Assembly: GCA_963760375.1 (NCBI GenBank)
Contig: CAVXCS010000007.1
Span: 62,001-126,000 of the forward strand
Length of the DNA: 64,000 bases
Origin: Pelagihabitans sp963760375
GTDB taxonomy: Bacteria; Bacteroidota; Bacteroidia; Flavobacteriales; Flavobacteriaceae
Direction of reading: 5' to 3'
This document shows, one piece after another, positions 49,405-58,461 of this stretch. A program made the position numbers and the translations under genes. Each line of letters starts with the position of its first letter. The first letter of the stretch is position 1. A model generated the notes under the pieces. That model was not told where the DNA came from. It was given only the letters and a program-made list of their open reading frames with translations, and searched no databases.

Positions 49405-50370
49405 TTGGCCGGACGAACAAAAAAAATTCTTAAAACTGCGCTCCCAATCCTGTTGGGTATCTTTTTGGTCTGGTTTTCCTATTATAACACCTCCCCCGAA
49501 GACCGTGCACAGATCGTTTTCTATATCAAGGAGGCAGATCTGTTGTGGGTGGGGATATCAGTGCTGTTGGGTATTTTAGGGCATGTTTCGCGAGCCATCC
49601 GCTGGAATTATCTTTTGCAGCCCTTGGGGTACAAGCCCAAATTAAGAAATAACATTCTTATTATTTTGATGGCCTATTTTGCCAACCTGGGCATACCTCG
49701 CACCGGTGAGTTTTTAAGGGCCACTGCCCTTACGACCTATGAGGGCGTGCCCTTTGGAAAAGGTTTTGGAACGATTGTTACAGAGCGGGTCGTTGACGTG
49801 ATCATGCTAATGCTCATCGTCTTGGTCACCCTTATATTGCAAACCGATATCATCCTCGCTTTCTTTATGGAAAGGGGTGTCAATTTTGGTGGCATAGCCC
49901 TATTGTTGGGCAGTGGATTACTGGGCTTGCTCCTCTTCATGGCATTTGTAAAAAAATCGAACCACAATATCGCCGTTAAAACGAAAAAATTGATCAAAGG
50001 CCTGTTTGATGGGGTTTTCAGTATTTTTAAAATGAAGCACAAATGGGCATTTGTATTGCACACCCTATTGATCTGGGGCTGCTACATCGGCATGTTGTGG
50101 GTGATCAAATATACGGTGCCGGAAACCTTGGGGCTATCCGTCGGGGCACTCCTGGTCGCCTTTGTAGCCGGGGCCTTTGCCATGGCTACCACCAACGGCG
50201 GTATCGGCCTCTACCCTATTGCGGTGAGCAAGGCGCTCGCCATTTATGGCATCAGCACGGTATCCGGAGATGCTTTTGGCTGGATCATGTGGATTTCACA
50301 GACCCTGATGATCGTGGTATTCGGTGCAATATCCTTCCTATTATTGCCGTTATGGAACAAGGAGAAATAA
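49405..50370 (+). CDS. flippase-like membrane protein (LPG-synthase TM / UPF0104 domain)
   Basis: A 321-residue inner-membrane protein with about eight helices. It belongs to the lysylphosphatidylglycerol-synthase transmembrane/AglD-type family: HVSRAIRWNYLLQPLGY, PRTGEFLRATALTTYEGVPFGKGFGTIVTERVVDV (quoted in part) and TTNGGIGLYPIAVSKAL. The aminoacyl-transferase domain of MprF is absent, so it is more likely a lipid flippase. It starts at TTG 49405, 2 bp after panD; no ATG fits the conserved N-terminus. Linkage with panCD is tight but the functional reason is unclear. Confidence 0.88.
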   Translation: MAGRTKKILKTALPILLGIFLVWFSYYNTSPEDRAQIVFYIKEADLLWVGISVLLGILGHVSRAIRWNYLLQPLGYKPKLRNNILIILMAYFANLGIPRTGEFLRATALTTYEGVPFGKGFGTIVTERVVDVIMLMLIVLVTLILQTDIILAFFMERGVNFGGIALLLGSGLLGLLLFMAFVKKSNHNIAVKTKKLIKGLFDGVFSIFKMKHKWAFVLHTLLIWGCYIGMLWVIKYTVPETLGLSVGALLVAFVAGAFAMATTNGGIGLYPIAVSKALAIYGISTVSGDAFGWIMWISQTLMIVVFGAISFLLLPLWNKEK

Positions 50371-50397
50371 TTCTCCAAACCAACCAATCGGCAAACC

Positions 50398-51540
50398 ATG
50401 CGACATCCCTTTACCTTATTTGGCCTGTTCCTGTGCCTAACGATCAACGCCCAGGTCTCCCAAGAAATCTTCGAATCCTTTAAATTACAGGAGCGCAGGG
50501 ACGTACGCTATTATTTTCCGGAAGACTATGACAAGGAAAAGAAATATCCGCTGACGGTAGTGCTGGATGCCGAATTTCTTTTTGATCAAGTGGTCGCCAA
50601 TGCAAAATTTTACAGCAAGTTCCATGGCATGCCCGAAATGATCATCGTGGGTATCGAACAAGGAAAAAACGGCCTTCGATTTGAAGATTGTGCCTTCGAT
50701 GAGGGCAACGGGTTGCCCGCGGAAAAAGCCCAGAAATTTTTTGAGTTCCTCGGCATGGAAATTATACCCTATTTGGATCTAAACTACAATACAGCTCCTT
50801 TTAAGATGGTCGTTGGCTATGATATTACGGCCAATTTCGAAAATTATTGGCTCTTCAAGGAGACCCCGCTTTTTAATGCCTATATCAACATTTCGCCTAC
50901 CCTTGCCCCGGAAATGGAAACCCGCGTGCCCGAACGTTTGGCGGCCATCGATAAAAAGCTTTTTTATCAACTTATTGTGGAAGGGGAGAAAAACAACAAC
51001 ACAGCCCGTATCCTGGAAATGGATAAGGCCATCAAGGCTTTGGACAAAGAATCGCTACATTACTTTTTTGAAAATTATGAAGGTGCAGACCATATCTCCG
51101 TCGCCACCTTTGGCATCGGAAGGGCCTTTGACAACATTTTTGGCATGTTCAAACCCATTAGCCAAAAGGAATACAAGGATCAAATTCTTACAGCGGAGGG
51201 GCCCGTTTTTAAATATCTGGAAGACAAATACCAATATATTGAGGAGCTATTCGGTTTTGAGAAGGCAATGGACCTCAACGATGTGATGGCCATTTATGCC
51301 GGAATCAGAAAAAAAGAAGATTTTGAGTCTTTGAAACCGCTTTCTGACCTCTGCAAAAGCGCTTTCCCCAATACCATGCTAGGCTTTTATTTTGAAGGGG
51401 AGTATTATGAACAGATGGGGGAGCCCAAAAAAGCGCTCAAGACCTTTGAAAAATCTTTCGGTATGGAAGAAATCGATTTCCTGACCAAGGATATGGCATT
51501 GGAAAAAATCGATGCCCTGAAAGCCGACTTCGGTTTTTGA
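50398..51540 (+). CDS. esterase-fold secreted protein lacking the serine nucleophile
   Basis: A 380-residue exported protein with a signal peptide (MRHPFTLFGLFLCLTINAQ) and an alpha/beta-hydrolase domain of the esterase D type (RDVRYYFPEDYDKEKKYPLTVVLD, quoted in part; MPEMIIVGIEQG). At the nucleophile elbow, where GxSxGG is expected, the sequence is MVVGYDITANFEN: position 142 is Asp, not Ser. The His region DHISVA remains. The C-terminal 60 residues look like a TPR-type repeat (FYFEGEYYEQMGEPKKALKTF). It is probably a non-catalytic binding protein. It is 27 bp after the flippase-like gene. Confidence 0.85.
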   Translation: MRHPFTLFGLFLCLTINAQVSQEIFESFKLQERRDVRYYFPEDYDKEKKYPLTVVLDAEFLFDQVVANAKFYSKFHGMPEMIIVGIEQGKNGLRFEDCAFDEGNGLPAEKAQKFFEFLGMEIIPYLDLNYNTAPFKMVVGYDITANFENYWLFKETPLFNAYINISPTLAPEMETRVPERLAAIDKKLFYQLIVEGEKNNNTARILEMDKAIKALDKESLHYFFENYEGADHISVATFGIGRAFDNIFGMFKPISQKEYKDQILTAEGPVFKYLEDKYQYIEELFGFEKAMDLNDVMAIYAGIRKKEDFESLKPLSDLCKSAFPNTMLGFYFEGEYYEQMGEPKKALKTFEKSFGMEEIDFLTKDMALEKIDALKADFGF

Positions 51541-51758
51541 AACCATCATTGGCGCATCATTCCTTTAATCCCTGTTCAGCCCATTGCCTCAATTAGTCGG
51601 GCAGTTGTAACTAGCAATCGTCTTAAACCTTATCTCCAGCGAAACTGACCGTAATAGATTTTGAAACCCGTTCGGACAGATCGTTTTATGGTTTCCGTCA
51701 ACTGATCATTTGGCCATCCGGCCCTTTCGACCATCCTACAGCTTATAAAACTTTGGTT

Positions 51759-51766
51759 TATCTTTG
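51759..51766 (+). promoter_or_regulatory. -7 promoter box of radA
   Basis: TATCTTTG, an exact consensus match, 20 nt before the radA ATG. It lies in a 246-bp gap with no other feature I can support. Confidence 0.5.
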
Positions 51767-51786
51767 GACCATTATAAATACGGGCA

Positions 51787-53148
51787 ATGGCCAAAACCAA
51801 AACAGCTTTTTTTTGTCAAAACTGCGGTACCCAATATGCCAAATGGGTAGGGCAATGCCCTGCTTGTAAGGAATGGAATACTTTGGTGGAAGAGGTGATC
51901 CATAAAGAGGAAAAACCTACATGGAATATTACTTCGAAAACCTCCAAAAGAGTCTCGAAACCTTTGCCGATCAACGAAATAAGCACGGAGAAGGAGCAGC
52001 GCATCGATACCTTTGACCAAGAATTCAACCGAGTGTTAGGAGGAGGCCTAGTACCGGGTTCGTTGGTGCTTTTGGGCGGTGAACCGGGTGTTGGCAAAAG
52101 CACCTTATTGCTGCAGATCGCGCTTAAGCTCCCATACCGTACCCTTTATGTTTCGGGCGAAGAAAGTCAAAAACAGATCAAGATGAGGGCCGATCGCATT
52201 TTTCCGGATAGTGGTACCTGCCTGATCCTCACGGAAACCAAAACACAACAGATCTTCCAACAGATCGAGGCCACCGAGCCCGATATCGTTGTCATCGATT
52301 CCATACAAACCCTGCACTCCGATTATATCGAATCGGCAGCCGGGAGCATTTCCCAAATCCGGGAATGTACGGCAGAGTTGATCAAATTTGCCAAAGAAAC
52401 CAATACGCCCGTGATCTTGATCGGACATATCACCAAAGATGGTACCCTGGCTGGCCCTAAGATCTTGGAACATATGGTAGATACCGTATTGCAGTTTGAA
52501 GGAGATCGAAATTATGTCTACCGCATATTGCGCGCCCTGAAAAACCGCTTTGGATCCACTGCGGAGCTGGGTATCTATGAAATGCAGGGGGGGGGACTTC
52601 GACAGGTAAACAATCCATCGGAAATTTTGATTTCTAAAAACGATGAAGGGTTGAGCGGCACTGCAATCGCATCAACCATTGAAGGGATGCGTCCATTGAT
52701 GATCGAGATCCAAGCGCTGGTGAGCTCGGCGGTTTATGGCACCCCCCAAAGATCGACCACGGGATATAATGCCAAACGGTTGAACATGCTATTGGCGGTA
52801 CTCGAGAAGCGCGCCGGTTTCAAATTGGGCGCAAAGGATGTATTTCTCAACATTACCGGAGGGATTTCGGTAGACGACCCCGCCATCGATCTCGCGGTGA
52901 TCGCCGCGATACTTTCGAGCAACGAAGATATCGCCATCGACAAGGGAATCTGTTTTGCCGCTGAAATTGGATTGGCAGGGGAAATTAGGCCTGTGCAAAG
53001 AGTGGATCAAAGGATCATGGAGGCAGAAAAATTGGGGTTTACCACAATTTATGTCTCCAAGAACAACAAAATCGGGCTTAAGAATACCGCAATAACCGTA
53101 CAAAGGGTGGCGAGAATTGAGGACGTGATCGATCGCTTGTTCGACTAG
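51787..53148 (+). CDS. radA: DNA repair protein RadA
   Basis: A 453-residue RecA-like branch-migration ATPase. The N-terminal zinc finger is CQNCG...CPACKEW, Walker A is GGEPGVGKSTLL, the RadA-specific KNRFGSTAELGIYEM motif is intact, and the C-terminal Lon-protease-like domain (ISVDDPAIDLAVIAAILSS) follows. It helps process recombination intermediates in the cytoplasm. It is convergent with the aldo/keto reductase gene, 3 bp between stop codons. Confidence 0.97.
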   Translation: MAKTKTAFFCQNCGTQYAKWVGQCPACKEWNTLVEEVIHKEEKPTWNITSKTSKRVSKPLPINEISTEKEQRIDTFDQEFNRVLGGGLVPGSLVLLGGEPGVGKSTLLLQIALKLPYRTLYVSGEESQKQIKMRADRIFPDSGTCLILTETKTQQIFQQIEATEPDIVVIDSIQTLHSDYIESAAGSISQIRECTAELIKFAKETNTPVILIGHITKDGTLAGPKILEHMVDTVLQFEGDRNYVYRILRALKNRFGSTAELGIYEMQGGGLRQVNNPSEILISKNDEGLSGTAIASTIEGMRPLMIEIQALVSSAVYGTPQRSTTGYNAKRLNMLLAVLEKRAGFKLGAKDVFLNITGGISVDDPAIDLAVIAAILSSNEDIAIDKGICFAAEIGLAGEIRPVQRVDQRIMEAEKLGFTTIYVSKNNKIGLKNTAITVQRVARIEDVIDRLFD

Positions 53149-53151
53149 CCA

Positions 53152-54192
53152 TCAAGGCGCAGGATCCGGGATGGCGTTATGGATCTGTTCGATGCCCTTT
53201 AAAACCGCCTCACTTAAATCAATATTGATGCTCTCGATATTTTCTTTCAGTTGTTCCATACTGGTCGCACCGATAATGTTGCTGGTGAGGAAAGGCCTAG
53301 AATTCACAAAAGCCAAAGCCATTTGGGCCAAGGAAAGATTATTTGCCGAAGCCAGTTCATGATATTGCTGGGTGGCCTTAACCGCTGTTTCCCCGCTATA
53401 TCGGTTGTAATTGGGAAAAAGACTGATACGTGATTTTTCGGGCAATTGATCTCCCAAATATTTACCGCTCAATACCCCAAAACCCAATGGGGAATAGGCG
53501 AGCAGCCCAATTTTTTCCCGGTGCGAAACCTCCGCATTGCCTACTTCGAAGAGGCGGTTCAACAAGCTGTATGGATTTTGTATCGTGATCATTCTCGGGA
53601 GGCCGGGGTGCACCTTGCTCTCTTCAAGATACCGCATCACGCCCCATGGCGTTTCATTTGAAAGTCCAACATGCCTGATCTTGCCCTCCCGAATCAAGTC
53701 CCTCAACGTTTCCAATATCTGATGGATGTTGTCTTCCCAATAATCGGAAATACTCGGCTTGTAACCCCGTTGCCCAAAATAATTGGTATTTCTGTCTGGC
53801 CAATGCAATTGGTAGAGGTCGATATAATCGGTCTGCAATCGTTCCAAACTGCCATCAACGGCTTCCATTATGGAGGCTCTTGTAAAACCGGTAGTTCTTA
53901 TAAATTTGCTGAACTCGGCCTTTCCGGCAATCTTGGAGGCCAAAACTACATCGTCTCGATTGCCCCTTTTTTTGAACCATGTACCAATGATCTTTTCGGT
54001 ATCGGCATAGCGGTCGGGATGCGCGGGAATGGGATAAAGTTCGGCAGTGTCGAAAAAATTGATGCCTTGGTCCAGGGCGTAATCCATTTGCTCATGGCCT
54101 TCCTTTTCAGTATTCTGGTTTCCCCAGGTCATCGTGCCCAAACAAATTTTACTTACTTCAATGTCGGTATGGGGGAGTTTGGTATAATTCAT
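53152..54192 (-). CDS. aldo/keto reductase (Tas-like)
   Basis: A 346-residue NADPH-dependent reductase with the AKR tetrad: Asp and Tyr in INFFDTAELYPIP, Lys in VLASKIAG, and His in LYQLHWPD. The NADP-binding end has NIIGATSMEQLKENI. The PxPAHPDRYADTE segment is typical of Tas-like members. ATG 54192 gives MNYTKLPHTDIEVS; the frame is open to 54225. A TAAATTTG box at 54223-54230 lies 30 nt before this start. The substrate is unknown. Confidence 0.93.
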   Translation of the reverse strand: MNYTKLPHTDIEVSKICLGTMTWGNQNTEKEGHEQMDYALDQGINFFDTAELYPIPAHPDRYADTEKIIGTWFKKRGNRDDVVLASKIAGKAEFSKFIRTTGFTRASIMEAVDGSLERLQTDYIDLYQLHWPDRNTNYFGQRGYKPSISDYWEDNIHQILETLRDLIREGKIRHVGLSNETPWGVMRYLEESKVHPGLPRMITIQNPYSLLNRLFEVGNAEVSHREKIGLLAYSPLGFGVLSGKYLGDQLPEKSRISLFPNYNRYSGETAVKATQQYHELASANNLSLAQMALAFVNSRPFLTSNIIGATSMEQLKENIESINIDLSEAVLKGIEQIHNAIPDPAP

Positions 54193-54265
54193 GGCGATGG
54201 GCGACTTTTGAATTGAAAGGTGCAAATTTACAAATTATATCCCCACCGCATTTCTTACGGTCCGT

Positions 54266-55030
54266 TTATTGTTCCAGTTCCACCAAGATGGGGCAATGAT
54301 CGCTGTGCTTGGCTTCCGAAAGGATAATCGATCGCTTCAGCCTTTTTGCAAGGGGCCGGCTCACCATCCCATAATCCAAGCGCCAACCCTTGTTATTGTT
54401 TCTGGCATTCGCCCGATAGCTCCACCAGGTATATTGATGGGGCTCCTTATTGAAATAACGAAAGCTGTCTACAAACCCATTATCGATAAAGGCACCGATC
54501 CAGTCTCTTTCCACCGGAAGAAAACCGGAGACATTTTTATTCCTCACCGGATCATGAATATCGATGGCCTGGTGGCAAATGTTGTAATCGCCCAAAATGA
54601 TAAGGTTGGGGCGTTTTTCCTTCAGCGAATCTATATAATCTTGAAAATCGGCCATATACTGAAGCTTATGGTCGAGACGATCCAGGTTGGTTCCCGAGGG
54701 AAGATACAGGCTCATGATGGAAACATCGCCGAAATCGGCCCTGATGTTCCTTCCTTCAAAATCCATATAATCGATCCCTGTGCCATATTCTATATGGTCT
54801 GGGGGTGTCTTGGCCAGGATGGCAACTCCGCTATAGCCTTTTTTTTGCGCACTGTACCAGTAATGGTGGGCGTAACCGGCCTGTTCAAATAGCGAAAGCT
54901 CCAATTGGTCTTCCTGTGCCTTGATCTCTTGAAGACACACCACATCGGGGTCGACGATCTGCAGCCACTCCAAGAAGCCTTTGCCCATGGCGGCCCGAAT
55001 GCCATTCACATTATAAGATACGATCTTCAT
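54266..55030 (-). CDS. xth: exodeoxyribonuclease III / AP endonuclease
   Basis: A 254-residue EEP-family nuclease for abasic-site repair. Landmarks are MKIVSYNVNGIRAA, CLQEIKAQ with the metal-binding Glu, LGDYNICHQAID, the Trp-containing YTWWSYRANAR and the terminal SDHCPILVELE. ATG 55030 gives the standard start; the frame is open to 55045. A TATTTTTG box at 55043-55050 lies 12 nt upstream, so the leader is very short. Confidence 0.95.
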   Translation of the reverse strand: MKIVSYNVNGIRAAMGKGFLEWLQIVDPDVVCLQEIKAQEDQLELSLFEQAGYAHHYWYSAQKKGYSGVAILAKTPPDHIEYGTGIDYMDFEGRNIRADFGDVSIMSLYLPSGTNLDRLDHKLQYMADFQDYIDSLKEKRPNLIILGDYNICHQAIDIHDPVRNKNVSGFLPVERDWIGAFIDNGFVDSFRYFNKEPHQYTWWSYRANARNNNKGWRLDYGMVSRPLAKRLKRSIILSEAKHSDHCPILVELEQ

Positions 55031-55156
55031 TTTTCTTTTGGCCAAAAATAACCAAAACCACTAGAAAAGCCCGTCACCTGACGATTGAAATCGCACGAAA
55101 TATAATTCTGGTACAACCTTTGGTAGGTTATTACCAACCAGGTAATTATATATGAA

Positions 55157-55675
55157 ATGAAAAAAGTAATCGCGTTCTTGTTTTTGGGCATGATGGCCCA
55201 ATGGTCAACCGCCCAGGCCTATCCAAGATTTGGGAACGACCATGAGGTCAAATTCAATATAGGCCTATTTTTGGCCGCCAACACTGTGGAAGGATCATAT
55301 GAGTATTACTTTAGCGAAGATACCAGTATCGGCGGTACCCTATATTTCGATAACATCGCCGACGACTACAACGGCAATTTTGGTTTTGGCCCCAACTTCC
55401 GTGCTTACTTTGGTTACCTCCCCAGGAGCGGTTTTTTTGCCGAGGCCTTCGGTTTGTATTACAAAGGAAGGAGAAACCTTGAACCCAACGCCGACCCCAT
55501 AGACCGCAATTTCAACACCATGGCCCTGGGGCTGGGGATGGGCAAGAAATGGGTGACCCGAAATGAAAAATTCACATTGGAGATCAACGGAGGGCTTGGC
55601 CGCAATATCAATCAAGAGGCCTTTCAAGATCTGTTTATCTTCCGTGCAGGTTTTTCCATGGGGTTTCGGTTCTAG
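55157..55675 (+). CDS. DUF3575-like small outer-membrane protein
   Basis: A 172-residue exported protein with a signal peptide (MKKVIAFLFLGMMAQWSTAQ) and a beta-barrel pattern ending MGFRF. The strands YEYYFSEDTSIGGTLYF and GLGMGKKWVTRNEKFTLEIN match DUF3575-type proteins of Bacteroidota, small envelope barrels of unknown function. It is paralogous to the following gene: the barrel frame and the GRN-containing last loop are shared. Confidence 0.8.
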   Translation: MKKVIAFLFLGMMAQWSTAQAYPRFGNDHEVKFNIGLFLAANTVEGSYEYYFSEDTSIGGTLYFDNIADDYNGNFGFGPNFRAYFGYLPRSGFFAEAFGLYYKGRRNLEPNADPIDRNFNTMALGLGMGKKWVTRNEKFTLEINGGLGRNINQEAFQDLFIFRAGFSMGFRF

Positions 55676-55775
55676 CACAATCCCTGTTCCAGTGCATGAA
55701 GAAATAAATCAATCATAAAAGAATGCCGCTATCCAAAGGATAGCTATCTTTCGTACTAACTGTTCATTTTTGGCC

Positions 55776-56318
55776 ATGAAAAAACGCTGGGTGTCCGTTT
55801 TCTTGTTATTGTCCGTTTTTATGGGATGGTCCCAGGATATGGGCGATAAGCCGCAACCTTCCAATGAACTGAAGATCAATGGCTTTAATTTGATCGCTTT
55901 CACTTTTCTTGATTTCTCCTACGAAACCTTGCTGAACGAAGAATCTTCCTTAGGGGTTGGAGTACTTTTCAATATTGGGAGCGAAGAAGAAATCCTCGAT
56001 GAAATCAGAAATTTTTCCATCACCCCTTTTTACAGGCACTTTTTTTCAAAACAATATACAGAAGGTTTTTTTGTCGAAGGATTTGGGATGATCAACTCAG
56101 GCAATCAAAATGATTTTTATGATGATTTTGAATTAACAACCCCTAGTGAGGGCAGGTATACTGATTTTGCCTTGGGCATTTCGTTAGGTGGAAAGTTCGT
56201 AACACCAAGAGGGTTTGTTTTAGAAATATATTCTGGCATAGGTCGAAATCTCCTTGGTTCAGAATATGCACCTGATATTGTTAGTCGTGGGGGGATTTCG
56301 CTGGGATACCGATTTTAA
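55776..56318 (+). CDS. DUF3575-like small outer-membrane protein, paralogue
   Basis: A 180-residue exported protein with a signal peptide (MKKRWVSVFLLLSVFMGWSQ) and a barrel ending SLGYRF. It resembles the preceding gene's product (SYETLLNEESSLGVGVLF, FALGISLGGKFVTPRGFVLEI, GIGRNLLGSEY). The start is ATG 55776; the in-frame TTG at 55770 is unlikely. The second half is visibly richer in A and T than its neighbours, which may mark transfer or fast evolution. It lies 30 bp before the TonB receptor, probably one transcript. Confidence 0.8.
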   Translation: MKKRWVSVFLLLSVFMGWSQDMGDKPQPSNELKINGFNLIAFTFLDFSYETLLNEESSLGVGVLFNIGSEEEILDEIRNFSITPFYRHFFSKQYTEGFFVEGFGMINSGNQNDFYDDFELTTPSEGRYTDFALGISLGGKFVTPRGFVLEIYSGIGRNLLGSEYAPDIVSRGGISLGYRF

Positions 56319-56348
56319 ATCCTATTTTTAGGGCCTCAAAAAATCCGC

Positions 56349-58430
56349 ATGAAACTTCTTTATTTTCCACTAGCTTTTTTGTTCCTTTCTTCAATCATTT
56401 TTGCACAGGAAGGCGTGCAAAACGACAGCATCACCCAACTCGACGAGGTAATCCTGCTCGATGCCCTAAAGACCAGGAATGCCCCTGGAATAATAACTTC
56501 GGATGTTATTGGGGCAAAGGTATTCCAGAATTACAGTCCGGTCGATATGGTCGGCGCCATCAATCAAATCCCCGGGGTGTATGTGCTCTCCGGCGCTTTG
56601 AACACCAATCGCATCACCATCCGAGGGGTCGGGGCCCGTACCCTTTTTGGCACGGACAAGCTTCGGATGTATTACAATGACATTCCCGTGACCGATGGTA
56701 CCGGCTCCTCTACGATCGAAGCCTATGATCTGGAAAATCTGAGCCAGATCGAAGTCATCAAGGGACCGAAAGGCACCACCTACGGTGCCAATTTGGGCGG
56801 GGCGATCATTTTAACGCCCAAAGAAGCCCTTGGTATAACCACGACTTTTTGGAACAATTTCACCGTGGGTTCTTACGGATTGATAAAAAATAATTTTTCC
56901 TTTAACCAATACGATGGCAAGCTCCGAATAGGGCTTCAATATGGCCACTTGGAAACCGATGGCTATCGCGAAAATAATCGATTCGAACGGGATGGGATGC
57001 TCCTAAATGCCTCTTACCGATTCAGCCCCAATGACAAGCTGGGCCTTTTGGTGAACCACATCGATTATACGGCCCAGATTCCCAGTTCCTTGGGAGCGAC
57101 CGCCTTTGCGGAAAATCCGCGACAAGCAGCCTTTACCTGGAAGGCCGCGCAAGGCTATGAAGCCAATAACTATACCCTGTTGGGGTTGAATCACGAACAC
57201 CGATTCAACGATAACCTAAAAAACAGCAGCAGTATATTCTATACGTATCTGGACCACTATGAACCCCGACCTTTCGGGATATTGGATGAATTTACCAATG
57301 GATTTGGTTTCAGGAGCAAATTTGACGGAAGTTTTGATCTGGGCGGGAAACAGGCGGCCTATATTTTAGGTGGTGAATTGTACAAGGATGAATACAATTG
57401 GAACGAATATGAGAACCTCTATCAAGACAACAATGGCAACGGAAGTCTGCAGGGCGACCCTTTCGCGAAGAACAGGGAATTCCGCAGCCAGTGGAACGCA
57501 TTTGGCACCCTTTTGGTCAATGTTACGGAGGCATTTTCTGCCCAAATGGGCCTTAACCTCAACAAGACCCGATACGACTTCCGTGACCTTTTCAATACGG
57601 GGGCTGACAACCGAAGTGCCGACCGTGATTTCAAGGCCATCTTGCTCCCCAGTATCGATCTCGGCTATAACATTTCTACCAACCATAGGCTATACGCCAA
57701 TGTGGGAAGGGGCTATTCGAACCCCAGTTTGGCGGAAACCTTAACACCCGATGGGGTCATCAATCCAGATATCAAACAGGAAACCGGAACCAACTACGAA
57801 TTGGGCGGCCAACTCTACTTCGATGAAAAAAAGTTGTCGGTCAATATAGCCGTATATCGAATGGACATCAAAAATTTACTGGTGGCTCAACGGGTTGGAG
57901 ACGATCAATTCATCGGAAAAAATGCGGGCAAGACGAAGCACCAAGGACTCGAATTGGGCTTGTCGTACGCCTTGGACCTATCCCCCAACATCAGCGTTTC
58001 CCCTTTTTTAAACTACACCATCAGCGACCATAGTTTTATTGATTTTGTGGATGGCAGCAACAATTATTCAGGCAACCCCTTGACCGGGGTGCCCAAAAAT
58101 CGCCTTAATGCCGGGCTTCAAGTTCGGATGTTCAGTGATTTTTATTGGAATACCACCTACCAATATGTAGGGGCGATACCCCTGACAGACGCCAATTCGC
58201 TATCAAGCGACCCCTTCAATTTATATACTTCAAGATTGGGATATGGAAAGAAACTCTCCGATCGGATTTCATTTGGCATCGATTTCGGCATCAACAACAT
58301 TTTTGATGTGGTTTACGCCCAATCGGTGCTGATCAATACCCAGGCCTTTGGCGGTGCCGAACCTAGATATTATTACCCTGGCGATGGGAGGAACTTTTAT
58401 GGAAGTTTGCGATTGGGCTACAAGCTGTAA
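56349..58430 (+). CDS. TonB-dependent outer-membrane receptor
   Basis: A 693-residue receptor with a signal peptide (MKLLYFPLAFLFLSSIIFAQ), a TonB-box stretch (ITQLDEVILLDALKTR), and a plug with ITIRGVGARTLFGTDKLRMYYNDIPVTDG (quoted in part), LSQIEVIKGPKGTTYGANLGG. The barrel ends SLRLGYKL. The plug is of the FecA-like siderophore/metal type, but the ligand is not evident. It lacks the carboxypeptidase-like domain of the 40450-43200 receptor. The two DUF3575-like genes precede it on the same strand; no iron or vitamin regulator site was identified. Confidence 0.9.
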   Translation: MKLLYFPLAFLFLSSIIFAQEGVQNDSITQLDEVILLDALKTRNAPGIITSDVIGAKVFQNYSPVDMVGAINQIPGVYVLSGALNTNRITIRGVGARTLFGTDKLRMYYNDIPVTDGTGSSTIEAYDLENLSQIEVIKGPKGTTYGANLGGAIILTPKEALGITTTFWNNFTVGSYGLIKNNFSFNQYDGKLRIGLQYGHLETDGYRENNRFERDGMLLNASYRFSPNDKLGLLVNHIDYTAQIPSSLGATAFAENPRQAAFTWKAAQGYEANNYTLLGLNHEHRFNDNLKNSSSIFYTYLDHYEPRPFGILDEFTNGFGFRSKFDGSFDLGGKQAAYILGGELYKDEYNWNEYENLYQDNNGNGSLQGDPFAKNREFRSQWNAFGTLLVNVTEAFSAQMGLNLNKTRYDFRDLFNTGADNRSADRDFKAILLPSIDLGYNISTNHRLYANVGRGYSNPSLAETLTPDGVINPDIKQETGTNYELGGQLYFDEKKLSVNIAVYRMDIKNLLVAQRVGDDQFIGKNAGKTKHQGLELGLSYALDLSPNISVSPFLNYTISDHSFIDFVDGSNNYSGNPLTGVPKNRLNAGLQVRMFSDFYWNTTYQYVGAIPLTDANSLSSDPFNLYTSRLGYGKKLSDRISFGIDFGINNIFDVVYAQSVLINTQAFGGAEPRYYYPGDGRNFYGSLRLGYKL

Positions 58431-58461
58431 AAGCCTATCGATGTCAAAAAATGTGCTTTGA

